Shown here: piece by piece, positions 1 through 7,705 of the stretch
How positions within the stretch are numbered: position 1 is the first letter of the stretch
How the letters are laid out: each line of letters opens with the position of its first letter
Assembly: GCA_934489015.1 (NCBI GenBank)
Contig: CAKSSN010000001.1
Location: 198,550-262,549 of the forward strand
From: an uncultured Clostridia bacterium
Lineage (GTDB): Bacteria; Bacillota; Clostridia; UBA1381
Length of the DNA: 64,000 nt
Direction: 5' to 3'
Notes under the pieces: generated by a model
What the model was told of the DNA's origin: nothing
What the model saw: only the letters and a program-made list of their open reading frames with translations
Database searches by the model: none
Made by a program: the position numbers and the translations under genes

Positions 1-1
1 G

Positions 2-250
2 CTTGCCGGTATTTCGGAGCTTACAGAGCGCAGCAGATGGCTTAATATAAAATTTGCAAAGGCTGATGTGGCTGTTCTTCTCGGACTTGCGCAGAGCAAC
101 CCGAATAAGTATAAGCTTGTGCCGTCGGAAGAGGCTCAAATGAATGTAAAGCTTGAAACAAATAACAAGCTAAAGGAAACAGCCGATATAATCGAGCTTT
201 TTATACTTCCGGAGTCGGATGAGGAAATTAAATCAACGCCTGATTGTTGA
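2..250 (+). CDS. C-terminal part of an unidentified protein (5' truncated by window edge)
   Basis: An open frame enters from the window edge and ends with TGA at 248-250, giving about 82 residues. The readable part contains KFAKADVAVLLGLAQ and a charged, Glu-rich tail ending IKSTPDC. It is hydrophilic with no membrane segment or motif that I recognise, so I give no function. A hairpin with a T-run at 353-390 closes the transcript, which supports this being the real 3' end of a gene. The true start lies outside the window. Confidence 0.55.
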   Translation, partial: LAGISELTERSRWLNIKFAKADVAVLLGLAQSNPNKYKLVPSEEAQMNVKLETNNKLKETADIIELFILPESDEEIKSTPDC

Positions 251-352
251 TTTTGAAGCTGTTTCATCTGGAAGGGAAAGGAGCTGTTTAAACCGTCTCT
301 CAGGTGTGTTTACAGATTGCTCTGTGGCAGTTATCAATAAAGGCATTATTTT

Positions 353-390
353 AAAAATTCCGGCGCAAAAAAATGCGTCGGAATTTTTTT
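353..390 (+). terminator. Rho-independent terminator
   Basis: AATTCCGGCGCA and TGCGTCGGAATT form a 12-bp stem with one G-T pair, followed by a run of T. It ends the transcript of the truncated gene at the window start. Confidence 0.75.
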
Positions 391-451
391 ACTTTGCTTT
401 TGTATGAGTTCAATTCTCCCGCGCCCGAAAAGCTTAATTGACAGCAAAAAA

Positions 452-511
452 ATAAAGCGTCTGCAAAAAGGTAGAAGCCGGCAAAAAGCCGCTTTCTGCA
501 ATACGCTTTAT
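452..511 (-). terminator. Rho-independent terminator of rny
   Basis: A long imperfect hairpin pairs ATAAAGCGT with ACGCTTTAT, TGCA with TGCA and GGC with GCC around an AAAAA loop. On the minus strand it is followed by a run of T (the A-run at 445-452), directly downstream of the rny stop codon. Confidence 0.7.
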
Positions 512-544
512 AATTATTCTAACCCGTCAGGCAAGGATAGCTGA

Positions 545-2116
545 TTATTTAGCATAATCAACAGTTCTTGTCTCTCGAATCAGACTTACCTTAATTTGTC
601 CCGGATATTCAAGCTCGCTTTCGATTTTCTTTACGATATTGCGGGCAACGAGTACCATTGACGAATCGTTGACAACCTCAGGTTTAACCATAATTCTGAT
701 TTCTCGGCCTGCCTGAATTGCAAATGACTTTTCAACTCCGTCAAATTCGTTTGCAATGTCTTCAAGCTTCTGAAGTCTTTGAATATAGGTTTCAAGATTT
801 TCACTTCTCGCACCGGGACGTGCAGCCGAGATAGCATCGGCAGCCTGCACAATACAAGCAACAAGAGTTTCCGGCTCAACATCACCGTGATGCGCCATAA
901 TTGCATGAATAACCTCTTTGTTTTCGCGGTACTTCTTAGCAATATCCGCACCGATTGTAACGTGAGAGCCTTCAATTTCATGGTCAACGGCTTTACCTAT
1001 GTCATGCAGCAGACCGGCTCTTTTTGCAAGCTTAATATCAAGTCCGAGCTCGCCTGCCATAACGCCTGCAAGGTGAGATACCTCAATTGAATGGCGAAGC
1101 ACATTCTGACCGTAGCTTGTACGAAATCTCAGCTTTCCGAGAAGCTTGATAAGCTCAGGATGGAGTCCGTGAACGCCTGTTTCAAATGCGGCATTTTCTC
1201 CCTCCTGCTTAATTGTAGCTTCAACCTCTTTCTTAGCCTTTTCAACGCTTTCTTCAATCCTTGTCGGATGAATTCTTCCGTCTGCAATAAGCTTATCGAG
1301 TGCAATTTTTGCAATTTCACGTCTTATCGGGTCGAAGCTTGAAACAATAACCGCCTCCGGAGTATCGTCTATGATAAGCTCAACGCCCGTAAGCGTTTCA
1401 AGAGTGCGGATGTTTCTGCCTTCACGGCCTATAATTCTTCCTTTCATTTCGTCATTCGGCAGATTAACAACCGATACCGTTGTTTCCGCAACGTGGTCGG
1501 CAGCAACCTTCTGAATAGACAATGCGACAATTTTTTTGGCATTACGTTCGGCGTTTTCCTTAGCCTCCAGTTCAATTTCCTTAACCATTTTTGCCGCGTC
1601 GTGACGGGTTTCGTTTTCAATCTCCTTCATGAGAATATCGCGCGCCTCGTCACGCGTCAGACTTGAAATTTTTTCAAGCTGAATTGTTTGCTCTTTCTTA
1701 ATTTCTGCGATTTCGTGATTTTTCTGTTCCAAATCCTTAAGCTTCTGATTGAGCGTGTTTTCTTTTTTTTCAAGCGACTCATTCTTTCGTTCAAGGTTTT
1801 CTTCCTTTTGGTTAATTTTGCGCTCCTGACGTCCTATTTCCGAACGTCTTTCTTTGATTTCCTTGTCAAAGTCCGCTCTTAACTTTTGATTTTCTTCCTT
1901 TGCCTCAAGCATGAGCTCACGCTTTTTTGCATCAGCAGCCTTTGTCGCTTCCTCAATTATGCTCTGTGCTTTTTTCTCTGCCGAGCCGTATTCGGCTTCT
2001 GCAACCTTTTTTCTGTATGCTACGCCGAGAAAAAAGGAAACAACGTTCAGCAGTGCAAAAAATACAAGAACACAGGTTAATATAATTTCTAACTTTTCTA
2101 TTTTAAGCACCCCCAT
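545..2116 (-). CDS. rny: Ribonuclease Y
   Basis: Membrane-anchored endoribonuclease that starts mRNA decay in Firmicutes. The 523 residues match the usual family length. A single membrane helix spans about residues 9-31. It is followed by a long Glu/Lys-rich coiled coil (about 35-200), a KH RNA-binding domain with the GREG loop near residue 229, and an HD phosphohydrolase domain with LLHDIGK near residue 371 and a downstream AHHGD. Translation from 2116 has no Shine-Dalgarno sequence upstream: the ATG follows a T7 run and is itself followed by GGGGGTG. An in-frame GTG at 2110 is an alternative start. A consensus promoter and a heavily folded leader lie upstream (2133-2380), which suggests expression is controlled in the leader. 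The usual neighbour spoVS is not next to it. Confidence 0.95.
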   Translation of the reverse strand: MGVLKIEKLEIILTCVLVFFALLNVVSFFLGVAYRKKVAEAEYGSAEKKAQSIIEEATKAADAKKRELMLEAKEENQKLRADFDKEIKERRSEIGRQERKINQKEENLERKNESLEKKENTLNQKLKDLEQKNHEIAEIKKEQTIQLEKISSLTRDEARDILMKEIENETRHDAAKMVKEIELEAKENAERNAKKIVALSIQKVAADHVAETTVSVVNLPNDEMKGRIIGREGRNIRTLETLTGVELIIDDTPEAVIVSSFDPIRREIAKIALDKLIADGRIHPTRIEESVEKAKKEVEATIKQEGENAAFETGVHGLHPELIKLLGKLRFRTSYGQNVLRHSIEVSHLAGVMAGELGLDIKLAKRAGLLHDIGKAVDHEIEGSHVTIGADIAKKYRENKEVIHAIMAHHGDVEPETLVACIVQAADAISAARPGARSENLETYIQRLQKLEDIANEFDGVEKSFAIQAGREIRIMVKPEVVNDSSMVLVARNIVKKIESELEYPGQIKVSLIRETRTVDYAK

Positions 2117-2132
2117 AAAAAAATTTTAGGGT

Positions 2133-2248
2133 GCATTCTTAAAATGAACGCTTATACAAGCAGCGCTGCTGCGCCGCCAAGCATAGCAATTGCAGGTTTT
2201 ATATCTGCTATGTAGTTTATATGAGCGTTCTCAAAATATTAAGAATGC
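2133..2248 (-). ncRNA. Structured RNA leader of rny (candidate cis-regulatory element)
   Basis: A 116-nt block between the rny promoter and start codon folds into nested perfect helices: 2133-2142 with 2239-2248 (10 bp), 2146-2152 with 2224-2230 (7 bp), 2182-2188 with 2206-2212 (7 bp), and the palindrome GCAGCGCTGC near 2160. A further hairpin at 2278-2298 (8-bp stem) lies upstream. Its arm ATATCTGCT is repeated exactly at 2201-2209, and AACTACA (2269-2275) is complementary to TGTAGTT (2211-2217), so alternative folds are possible. GCACCC and GGGTGC (2107-2112 and 2129-2134) flank the start codon and could close over it, sharing two bases with the long helix. I do not recognise a named Rfam class. 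Confidence 0.6.
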
Positions 2249-2351
2249 TCCTTTTAAGTATGATTATTAACTACACATATCTGCTGCTTTAGCAGATACT
2301 TTCATATTAAAAATACAGAAATTATTTTTAAGAATATCAGCATACATTAAT

Positions 2352-2380
2352 ATTTTATAACATTTCGGCGCGTTTGTCAA
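2352..2380 (-). promoter_or_regulatory. Sigma-A type promoter of rny
   Basis: On the minus strand TTGACA (2375-2380) and TAAAAT (2352-2357) are separated by 17 bp. Transcription would start near 2345 and leave a leader of about 230 nt before rny. Confidence 0.75.
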
Positions 2381-2479
2381 GATGTTTTTCATCTTTTTTT
2401 CGGTTGTTACATATTTGTAATGTTTTTGCGCGAATTATAAGGAAAATTCGTATAAATTACATATGTTTGAAAAAATGTG

Positions 2480-2508
2480 TTGACAAATGTGTCTAAATGT
2501 AGTATAAT
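2480..2508 (+). promoter_or_regulatory. Consensus sigma-A promoter
   Basis: TTGACA (2480-2485), 17-bp spacer, TATAAT (2503-2508), both boxes perfect. It drives the HTH gene at 2541 and is divergent from the rny promoter. Confidence 0.85.
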
Positions 2509-2540
2509 AAAATTAAACTGTAACTTGGAGGATGAGAATC

Positions 2541-2945
2541 ATGGACGTATTAACAAATTTGATTAAGAGCGAGATTAAAAGACAGTACAAAAGCGTAAGA
2601 AATTTTTCCGCTATAAGCGATATTCCTTACAGCACACTTGCCAATTCGCTCAGTAAAGGCGTAGGGCTTACATCATATGAAACCGTAAGCAAGATTATGG
2701 CAACTCTCGGAATTAACCCTATCGTTAATAAAAATAAGCTTACTTTTTATAACGATAGATTTTATGACATTAACGAGATGATGTCAAAGCTTGACGCAAA
2801 AGGCTTGCATACGGTTGAAACAATTTTAAATGTTGAATATGAGCGCTGCTGCCCCGACGAGCCTAAAGAGGCTTCGGCTATGAAAAATTCATATGCCGAA
2901 AATAAAGAAGAAATTGAAAAGCGCATTTCAGAAAAAAGAGCTTAA
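2541..2945 (+). CDS. Small helix-turn-helix protein
   Basis: A 134-residue protein. The first 65 residues resemble a Cro/C1-type HTH in which a short helix and the segment IPYSTLANSLSKG form the likely recognition unit, followed by SYETVSKIMATLGI. The C-terminal half is charged, with two Cys (ERCCPDEP) and a Glu/Lys-rich tail, and I do not recognise it. The start is placed at 2541: the GGAGG at 2527-2531 directly touches the upstream in-frame ATG at 2532 but has ideal 9-nt spacing to 2541. It is a single-gene unit with its own perfect promoter and terminator. It is probably a DNA-binding regulator; its target is unknown. Confidence 0.75.
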   Translation: MDVLTNLIKSEIKRQYKSVRNFSAISDIPYSTLANSLSKGVGLTSYETVSKIMATLGINPIVNKNKLTFYNDRFYDINEMMSKLDAKGLHTVETILNVEYERCCPDEPKEASAMKNSYAENKEEIEKRISEKRA

Positions 2946-2990
2946 TAAAATATATTAGGCATTAAAGACGTTAAATTTATCCTTCTTTTA

Positions 2991-3032
2991 ACCGCTGCCG
3001 CATTTTTAATGCGGCGGCGGCCTTTCTTTTTG
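2991..3032 (+). terminator. Rho-independent terminator
   Basis: GCTGCCGCATT and AATGCGGCGGC flank a TTT loop and are followed by a T-rich tract. It lies between the HTH gene and the convergent cysteine desulfurase gene. Confidence 0.75.
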
Positions 3033-3051
3033 TGCGTTTAAAATGCACATT

Positions 3052-4185
3052 TTATGTGCAGTGGCTTTTTATATATTCATAAATGGCGTCAATGGCGGCA
3101 TTTTTGTCGTTTAGCGTGCTGAAAAATCCGAACGATACGCGGACGGAGCCTGTTTTTTCGCTTCCGAGCGCACGGTGCGCGAGCGGCGCGCAGTGGTAAC
3201 CGGCGCGGACGATTATATTTTTTTCTCTGTCGAGATATTCTTCTATTTCCGCCGGGTCGCAGCCGTGTATATTAAACGAAACCGTGCCGTTTTTGTTATT
3301 TGCATACGGAGCGTATACTACCGCATTTTTTATGCACATCAAATCCTCCGTAAAGCTTTTGGCAAGGCAGCTTTCCGCACCGAGAGTATAGCCGATATTG
3401 TCCTTTGCGATTTTTGCGGCGGTGCCGAGCGCCATTATTGCCGGAGTGTTCATTGTGCCGCTTTGCAGCATATCCGGCATAAAATGAGGCTGCATAACGC
3501 TTTCCGACATACTGCCCGTTCCGCCCGTTATAATCGGCTCAATTTCAACGTTTTCCGAAACATAAAGTCCGCCCGTGCCGAGAGGACCCAAAAGACCCTT
3601 GTGTCCGGAAAAGGCTATCATATCTATTCCCGTTTTTTCGGCGTTTATTTCAATTATTCCGGCGCTTTGCGCAGCGTCAAGCATAAATAATATTCCGTAT
3701 TTTTTGCATATCTCGGCAATTTTATCTATATCCTGAATTGTGCCGCATACGTTTGATACGTGAGAGCATACAACAAGTGCGGTTTCCGGCTTTATGGCAT
3801 TTTCAATATCGGCAGGCTCAACAAAGCCGTTTTCGTCGGCCGGCACAATGGTGACATTTCCCCATTTTGCAGCGGGACGTAAAACGCTGTTGTGATCCAT
3901 TGCGGTTACAATAACATGGTCGCCGCTCTTTAAAGCGCCGAGCATTCCCATATTTATCGCATATGTTGCGTTCGGCATATATGCTATTCGCATCGGATCG
4001 CTTATGCCGAGCAGCCCGGCAAGCGTTTCGGATGTTTTATTTATTCCTTCAATGGCTTTTATACTTTGTCTGTGTGCGCCTCTGCCGGCGTTTACGCTTG
4101 AAAAAAGAGTTTCGCGCCACATTTTAAGCGTAACCTTTAGCGGCTTTTTAGCACTTGTGGCGGCGTTGTCAAGATATATCATCAT
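3052..4185 (-). CDS. Cysteine desulfurase family PLP enzyme (aminotransferase class V)
   Basis: A 377-residue fold-type I PLP enzyme of the SufS/CsdB group, predicted to release sulfur (or selenium from selenocysteine) as a persulfide. Visible motifs are the N-terminal YLDNAATS, the PLP lysine in FSGHKGLLGP (about residue 196), and the catalytic Cys in RAGYHCAPLAHR (about residue 332). The start is placed at 4185 because GGGGAGAG lies just upstream of the ATGATG pair. An upstream ATG at 4215 would overlap the previous gene more and lacks such a site. The reading frame overlaps the 3' end of the DUF3343 gene, so the two are translated as a pair. Desulfurases paired with DUF3343 are known near selenium-metabolism genes, but no selD or selA is visible here. 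Confidence 0.88.
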   Translation of the reverse strand: MMIYLDNAATSAKKPLKVTLKMWRETLFSSVNAGRGAHRQSIKAIEGINKTSETLAGLLGISDPMRIAYMPNATYAINMGMLGALKSGDHVIVTAMDHNSVLRPAAKWGNVTIVPADENGFVEPADIENAIKPETALVVCSHVSNVCGTIQDIDKIAEICKKYGILFMLDAAQSAGIIEINAEKTGIDMIAFSGHKGLLGPLGTGGLYVSENVEIEPIITGGTGSMSESVMQPHFMPDMLQSGTMNTPAIMALGTAAKIAKDNIGYTLGAESCLAKSFTEDLMCIKNAVVYAPYANNKNGTVSFNIHGCDPAEIEEYLDREKNIIVRAGYHCAPLAHRALGSEKTGSVRVSFGFFSTLNDKNAAIDAIYEYIKSHCT

Positions 4186-4432
4186 AAACACTCTCCCCGT
4201 TTTCAAGGCGCTCACGGTATAGACCTCTTATTTTTATTCCCGTTTCGGACGATGTTGTAAGAAGGGCTGACATACAGCTGTCCGGCAACTTGACTGCATA
4301 TGAGCAGCCTCCGCTGCTGAGAGTTTGCGGCGTGTGTATTACACGTGAGCTTATGCAGCCTTTCTTTTCTACAGCCTTTGAAAGCCGCGAAGCCGTCGTA
4401 ATTGCACCGGTTACCGCAAGAATATACGCCAT
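4169..4432 (-). CDS. DUF3343 protein, putative Se/S carrier
   Basis: An 87-residue cytosolic protein of the DUF3343 family, related to the C-terminal domain of YedF. The family's central Cys is present in LSSGGCSYAVKL, the likely site for persulfide or selenide transfer. The start is set at the ATG at 4432, eight bases after AAAGAGG; a GTG at 4441 is too close to that site. The gene overlaps the cysteine desulfurase start by about 17 bp, which suggests it accepts sulfur or selenium from that enzyme. The carrier role is inferred from family and context. Confidence 0.8.
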   Translation of the reverse strand: MAYILAVTGAITTASRLSKAVEKKGCISSRVIHTPQTLSSGGCSYAVKLPDSCMSALLTTSSETGIKIRGLYRERLENGESVYDDIS

Positions 4433-4627
4433 GTGTTTCACCTCTTTTTTTATGCTTTTTCGATAATACCGCTGTCAATATAAAATCAGCCGCATTTTTT
4501 GCGGCGGCAGACCCCAATAGTGCGGCTGCTTATAATATAATATGCAAATGGATTTTAAATTGTTGTATAAATTTGTAAAATGCGGGGGATAATATTTTTG
4601 AAAATGCTTTGAGCAAGGAGTGGTTTT

Positions 4628-4924
4628 ATGAAAAACTCAACGAGAAAGGTAGTTATACTTGACAATGTTTCATCTCCATATATCCATCAGGCGATTATAG
4701 TGCTAAATGATTTGTCGGCAGGTAACGAGAGCAAAGCGGTAAGCGACGCTGAAAAAATTGTAAACGAATATCTGAAAAGGCACGCAAATGAGGAGGATGA
4801 CATAAAAATTTACTCAAAATCAAGCGGCGCGCGAAGAAAAAAGAAGAAATTTTCTTTTTTGAAGCTTATGCTCAGCGCAATTATAGCCGCTGTTGTGTGC
4901 GCTGCCGTTTTAAAGCTTTTATAA
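4628..4924 (+). CDS. Small tail-anchored membrane protein of unknown function
   Basis: 98 residues preceded by AAGGAG. The first 65 residues are soluble and may be helical, followed by a strongly basic patch (ARRKKKKF) and one C-terminal hydrophobic helix (about 77-98). The basic patch just before the helix suggests a cytoplasmic N-terminus and tail anchoring. I recognise no family. It is a single-gene unit closed by a terminator. Confidence 0.6.
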   Translation: MKNSTRKVVILDNVSSPYIHQAIIVLNDLSAGNESKAVSDAEKIVNEYLKRHANEEDDIKIYSKSSGARRKKKKFSFLKLMLSAIIAAVVCAAVLKLL

Positions 4925-4936
4925 GGGTATTAAATA

Positions 4937-4976
4937 GCCTGCTGCAATTTTAGCTTAATTTGCGGCAGACTTTTTA
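4937..4976 (+). terminator. Rho-independent terminator
   Basis: GCCTGCTGCAA (4937-4947) pairs with TTGCGGCAGAC (4960-4970) through G-T pairs and is followed by TTTTT. Confidence 0.65.
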
Positions 4977-5018
4977 TTTTGAAAAAATTTTTTTCGTGCA
5001 GAAAAAAGCGAAAATATA

Positions 5019-5048
5019 TTGTCAAAATGCAGTGGTTTGTGGTATAAT
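5019..5048 (+). promoter_or_regulatory. Candidate promoter in the long 5' region of the PTS operon
   Basis: TTGTCA (5019-5024), 18-bp spacer, TATAAT (5043-5048). The transcript would begin with small hairpins (CTGC-AAAA-GCAG near 5059, CAAGA-TGA-TCTTG near 5083). No open frame follows before 5318, so this may be a distal promoter of the PTS regulator or a small RNA. Confidence 0.5.
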
Positions 5049-5220
5049 AAATAAAGCATCTGCAAAAGCAGAATTTTGGTATCGGCAAGATGATCTTGGT
5101 GCGCGGCATAATTAAAGTTTTTTACAAAAATGCGAATATTAATATATTATAAATCAAAAAAAAAAATTTCAAAAAAAATTTGGTGTCAGAAACATAGTGT
5201 TTATCACGTTTTGCAGAAAA

Positions 5221-5275
5221 ATAACGTAATGTGTCAAAAAAACAAAAATACAAATGACGTAATCTGATGTATAAT
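5221..5275 (+). promoter_or_regulatory. Direct-repeat operator and -10 box upstream of the PTS regulator
   Basis: Two near-identical repeats, ATAACGTAATGTG (5221-5233) and ATGACGTAATCTG (5254-5266), lie 33 bp apart (about three helical turns). A perfect TATAAT (5270-5275) follows, with no recognisable -35 box. This is the layout of an activator-dependent promoter. The obvious candidate activator is the PRD protein encoded just downstream (inference). Confidence 0.55.
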
Positions 5276-5317
5276 GCAATTGTACAGAGGAGAGCGAAGT
5301 GAAGGGAGTCGCTGAAA

Positions 5318-7291
5318 ATGAATGAAAGACAAACTGACATTCTGAGAATTCTGTATAAAAACCGCAGCTTTATGACTTACGGTGAGCTGGCGGAGGCGCT
5401 TGGCGTTTCGGTCGGAACCGTAAGAAACGATATTTCGGTGCTGAAGGAGGAGCTTTCAAAGGCACGTGCCGGAGAAATAGAAACAAAGCCGCACAGCGGC
5501 ATAAGACTTTTATCCACAGAGGAAGCGCTAAAGAATATAAAGGAGGACGGCAGGGATGACCGGGATATAAGCTTCTTTATAATACGGTCGCTTTTGAGGG
5601 ACGGAAGCCTTACGGCGCAGAAAATGGCTGAAAAATATTATCTTGGCAGAACGGAGCTTGAGAAAATCCTGGAGCATACTGAGAGCTGGTTTTCCGGTTA
5701 TCATATAGGCTTTCAAAGACGGCGCGGAAAAGGAATATCAATACAATACAGCGAGTTTAATTACAGAGTGGCACTTGTAGGCTTCTGCACACAATACACT
5801 GATTTGTACTCAACGCTTATAAATGAAAGAAGTACGGAATATACGCTTATATCCGACAGGGATTACACAGCCGTATGCGCAGCGCTTGACGGGTTTGACG
5901 CAGCGCCTGTTGCAAAGGCAATCACCGAAACGGAAAACGAAAACGGATTCAGATTTGACTACCTGTCATGCGTTAGGCTTCTGCTTCTGATTTCGCTGAG
6001 TATAACAAGGTCTAAAAAGGGCTTCGAGGTTGTTATGCCATGCGCTAAAGCGTGCAAATCGGATGGCAGCTCCGACGCTGCTCTTGCAAAATCACTTGCG
6101 GAAAAAATAGAAAGCGACATGAAAATAAAGCTTTCGGACGCGGAAATTTCATTTATTGAATTTGCGGTTGCCGTATCGGAGATACACGAGTTTTATTCCG
6201 ATGAGGCAAGACACAAAATTGAGGTAATGAATATCGGACTTTGCCGATTGTCTGTAAAAACCGTAAATCTGATAAGCGATATAGCCGGCGTTGATTTAAG
6301 GGACGACAAATTTTTTGTAAGACAAATGTTTTTGCAGCTTAAGGCTACAACGGCAAGACTGAAATATTCGATTGCATATAAAAATCCTTTGCTTAGCCGC
6401 ATTAAAACAAAATATCCGAATATGATGGCAGTTGCATGGCTTTTGGGAAACGTTTTTGAAAAGGAGCTTTCTCTTGAGCTTAACGAAAACGAGGTCGGAG
6501 CGCTGGCGCTTCACATAGGCGGCGCGGCGGAAAGACATCTTGCCGGAATTACAGCGTGCATAGTATGCGACTACGGCGTTGGAATTTCTCGGATTTTAAG
6601 AGAAAAAATCTCAAGAGAAATTCCGGAGCTTCACATAGACGGCGTATTTTCGATGAGAGATATGCGCAGGATAAAAAACGAGCCCTGTGACATGATTATC
6701 TCGACTATGCCGCTTGACAGCTACAGACTCGGAGAAAGGGCTGTTGTTGTGGGACATCTTCTCGATGACAGCGACATAAGGAGGCTGGAGGAGAAAATTA
6801 AAAAAATCCGTTTCGGGCGGCGCGGCGGTATAAAAAATATTCTGCCGAAAAAGAGCTTGTTCAGCAGAGAGCTTATTTTTCCGAAATGTCATGTGAAGTC
6901 GAAAAAGGAGCTTCTGGAAATGCTTTGCGGTCAGCTTGAAAATCTGGGATATGTAACCGATGAGTTTGAAAAAAGTGTATTTGAGCGCGAAAGCAGCACA
7001 TCAACGGAAATCGGAAAGGGCTTTGCCGTTCCTCACGGACTGAGCAGCTTTGTAAATCGTTCGGCAATTGCATTTGCAAGCCTTGATGAGCCGATTAAGT
7101 GGAATGACGAAGAGAAAACGGACATTGTTTTTCTCCTTGCATTTGACCTCGATGAAAGCGAGAGCATGAAAAATGAAATAATCGCATTTTACAAATCGGT
7201 TGTTACATTTATGGAGGACGATGAGCAATGTATGCGCCTGAGGGAGCAGAGCGACAAAAACGAAATAATAAAAATCTTTGAATTATGGTAG
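5318..7291 (+). CDS. PRD-containing transcriptional activator, LicR/MtlR type
   Basis: A 657-residue multidomain regulator whose activity is set by PTS phosphorylation. Domains in order: a winged HTH (about 1-65, GVSVGTVRNDISVL), PRD1 and PRD2 in the middle (conserved His in VSEIHEFY and in ALALHIGG), an EIIB-like domain with the active-site Cys in CIVCDYGVGISR (about residue 417), and a C-terminal EIIA-like domain with its phospho-His in AVPHG (residue 573). It heads an operon of PTS genes and ends 11 bp before ptsH. It therefore probably senses the flux of the sugar taken up by the EIIABC encoded downstream. AAGGGAG lies 10 bp before the start. Confidence 0.9.
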   Translation: MNERQTDILRILYKNRSFMTYGELAEALGVSVGTVRNDISVLKEELSKARAGEIETKPHSGIRLLSTEEALKNIKEDGRDDRDISFFIIRSLLRDGSLTAQKMAEKYYLGRTELEKILEHTESWFSGYHIGFQRRRGKGISIQYSEFNYRVALVGFCTQYTDLYSTLINERSTEYTLISDRDYTAVCAALDGFDAAPVAKAITETENENGFRFDYLSCVRLLLLISLSITRSKKGFEVVMPCAKACKSDGSSDAALAKSLAEKIESDMKIKLSDAEISFIEFAVAVSEIHEFYSDEARHKIEVMNIGLCRLSVKTVNLISDIAGVDLRDDKFFVRQMFLQLKATTARLKYSIAYKNPLLSRIKTKYPNMMAVAWLLGNVFEKELSLELNENEVGALALHIGGAAERHLAGITACIVCDYGVGISRILREKISREIPELHIDGVFSMRDMRRIKNEPCDMIISTMPLDSYRLGERAVVVGHLLDDSDIRRLEEKIKKIRFGRRGGIKNILPKKSLFSRELIFPKCHVKSKKELLEMLCGQLENLGYVTDEFEKSVFERESSTSTEIGKGFAVPHGLSSFVNRSAIAFASLDEPIKWNDEEKTDIVFLLAFDLDESESMKNEIIAFYKSVVTFMEDDEQCMRLREQSDKNEIIKIFELW

Positions 7292-7302
7292 GAGGCGTTA
7301 GC

Positions 7303-7557
7303 ATGGTACAGGTAAGCTACACAATTAAAAATGAAGAGGGTCTTCACGCAAGACCGGCATCGGATTTTTGCAAAACCGCGAACAGATTTAAAAGCAGTAT
7401 TGCGGTTATCAAGGACGGACAGGAATATGAAGCAAAAAGTATTTTAATGGTGCTTTGCGTCGGTGCGGTGCAGGGCGATACAATCGAAATCAGAGCGGAC
7501 GGAGAAGACGAGGCTGAAGCGATTAAGGCTTTAACGGATACCTTAGATTCGGAGTGA
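7303..7557 (+). CDS. ptsH: HPr phosphocarrier protein
   Basis: An 84-residue PTS phosphocarrier. The phosphoryl acceptor His15 is in GLHARPA and the regulatory Ser46 is in AKSIL; both fall exactly at the canonical positions when translation starts at the ATG at 7303, six bases after AGGAGG. Ser46 implies control by HPr kinase and a possible CcpA co-repressor role, as in other Firmicutes. HPr here sits inside a sugar-specific PTS operon, so it may be a dedicated copy. Confidence 0.95.
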   Translation: MVQVSYTIKNEEGLHARPASDFCKTANRFKSSIAVIKDGQEYEAKSILMVLCVGAVQGDTIEIRADGEDEAEAIKALTDTLDSE

Positions 7558-7560
7558 TAT

Positions 7561-7664
7561 AGTCTGAATAAAATCGCCCATAGCACAACTTTTTGCTCAG
7601 GGTGGTACCATCGTACAGCACCGTTCGCTGCAAAGCAGCACTCTGAACGATTTTCTTTCAGACT
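7561..7664 (+). ncRNA. Folded intercistronic RNA between ptsH and ptsI
   Basis: The gap between ptsH and ptsI is closed by a long helix: 7561-7568 with 7657-7664 (8 bp) stacked on 7570-7576 with 7648-7654 (7 bp). Inside are a hairpin GCTGC-AAA-GCAGC (7627-7639), the pairing GGTG (7601-7604) with CACC (7619-7622), and GTAC (7605-7608) with GTAC (7613-7616). The segment AGGGTGGTACC (7599-7609) is identical to the conserved T-box antiterminator bulge sequence, but there is no room for a T-box stem I. I do not recognise the class. It may be a riboswitch, a processing site or a stability element that sets the HPr to Enzyme I ratio. Confidence 0.6.
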
Positions 7665-7705
7665 TAAGTTTTGTGCCGTACAGCGCGAAAGGAATGATTA
7701 TAAAT

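Noticed and set aside
7599..7609. T-box riboswitch call
   Set aside because: Only the 11-nt antiterminator core matches; no stem I with specifier loop, no terminator, and the gap is too short.
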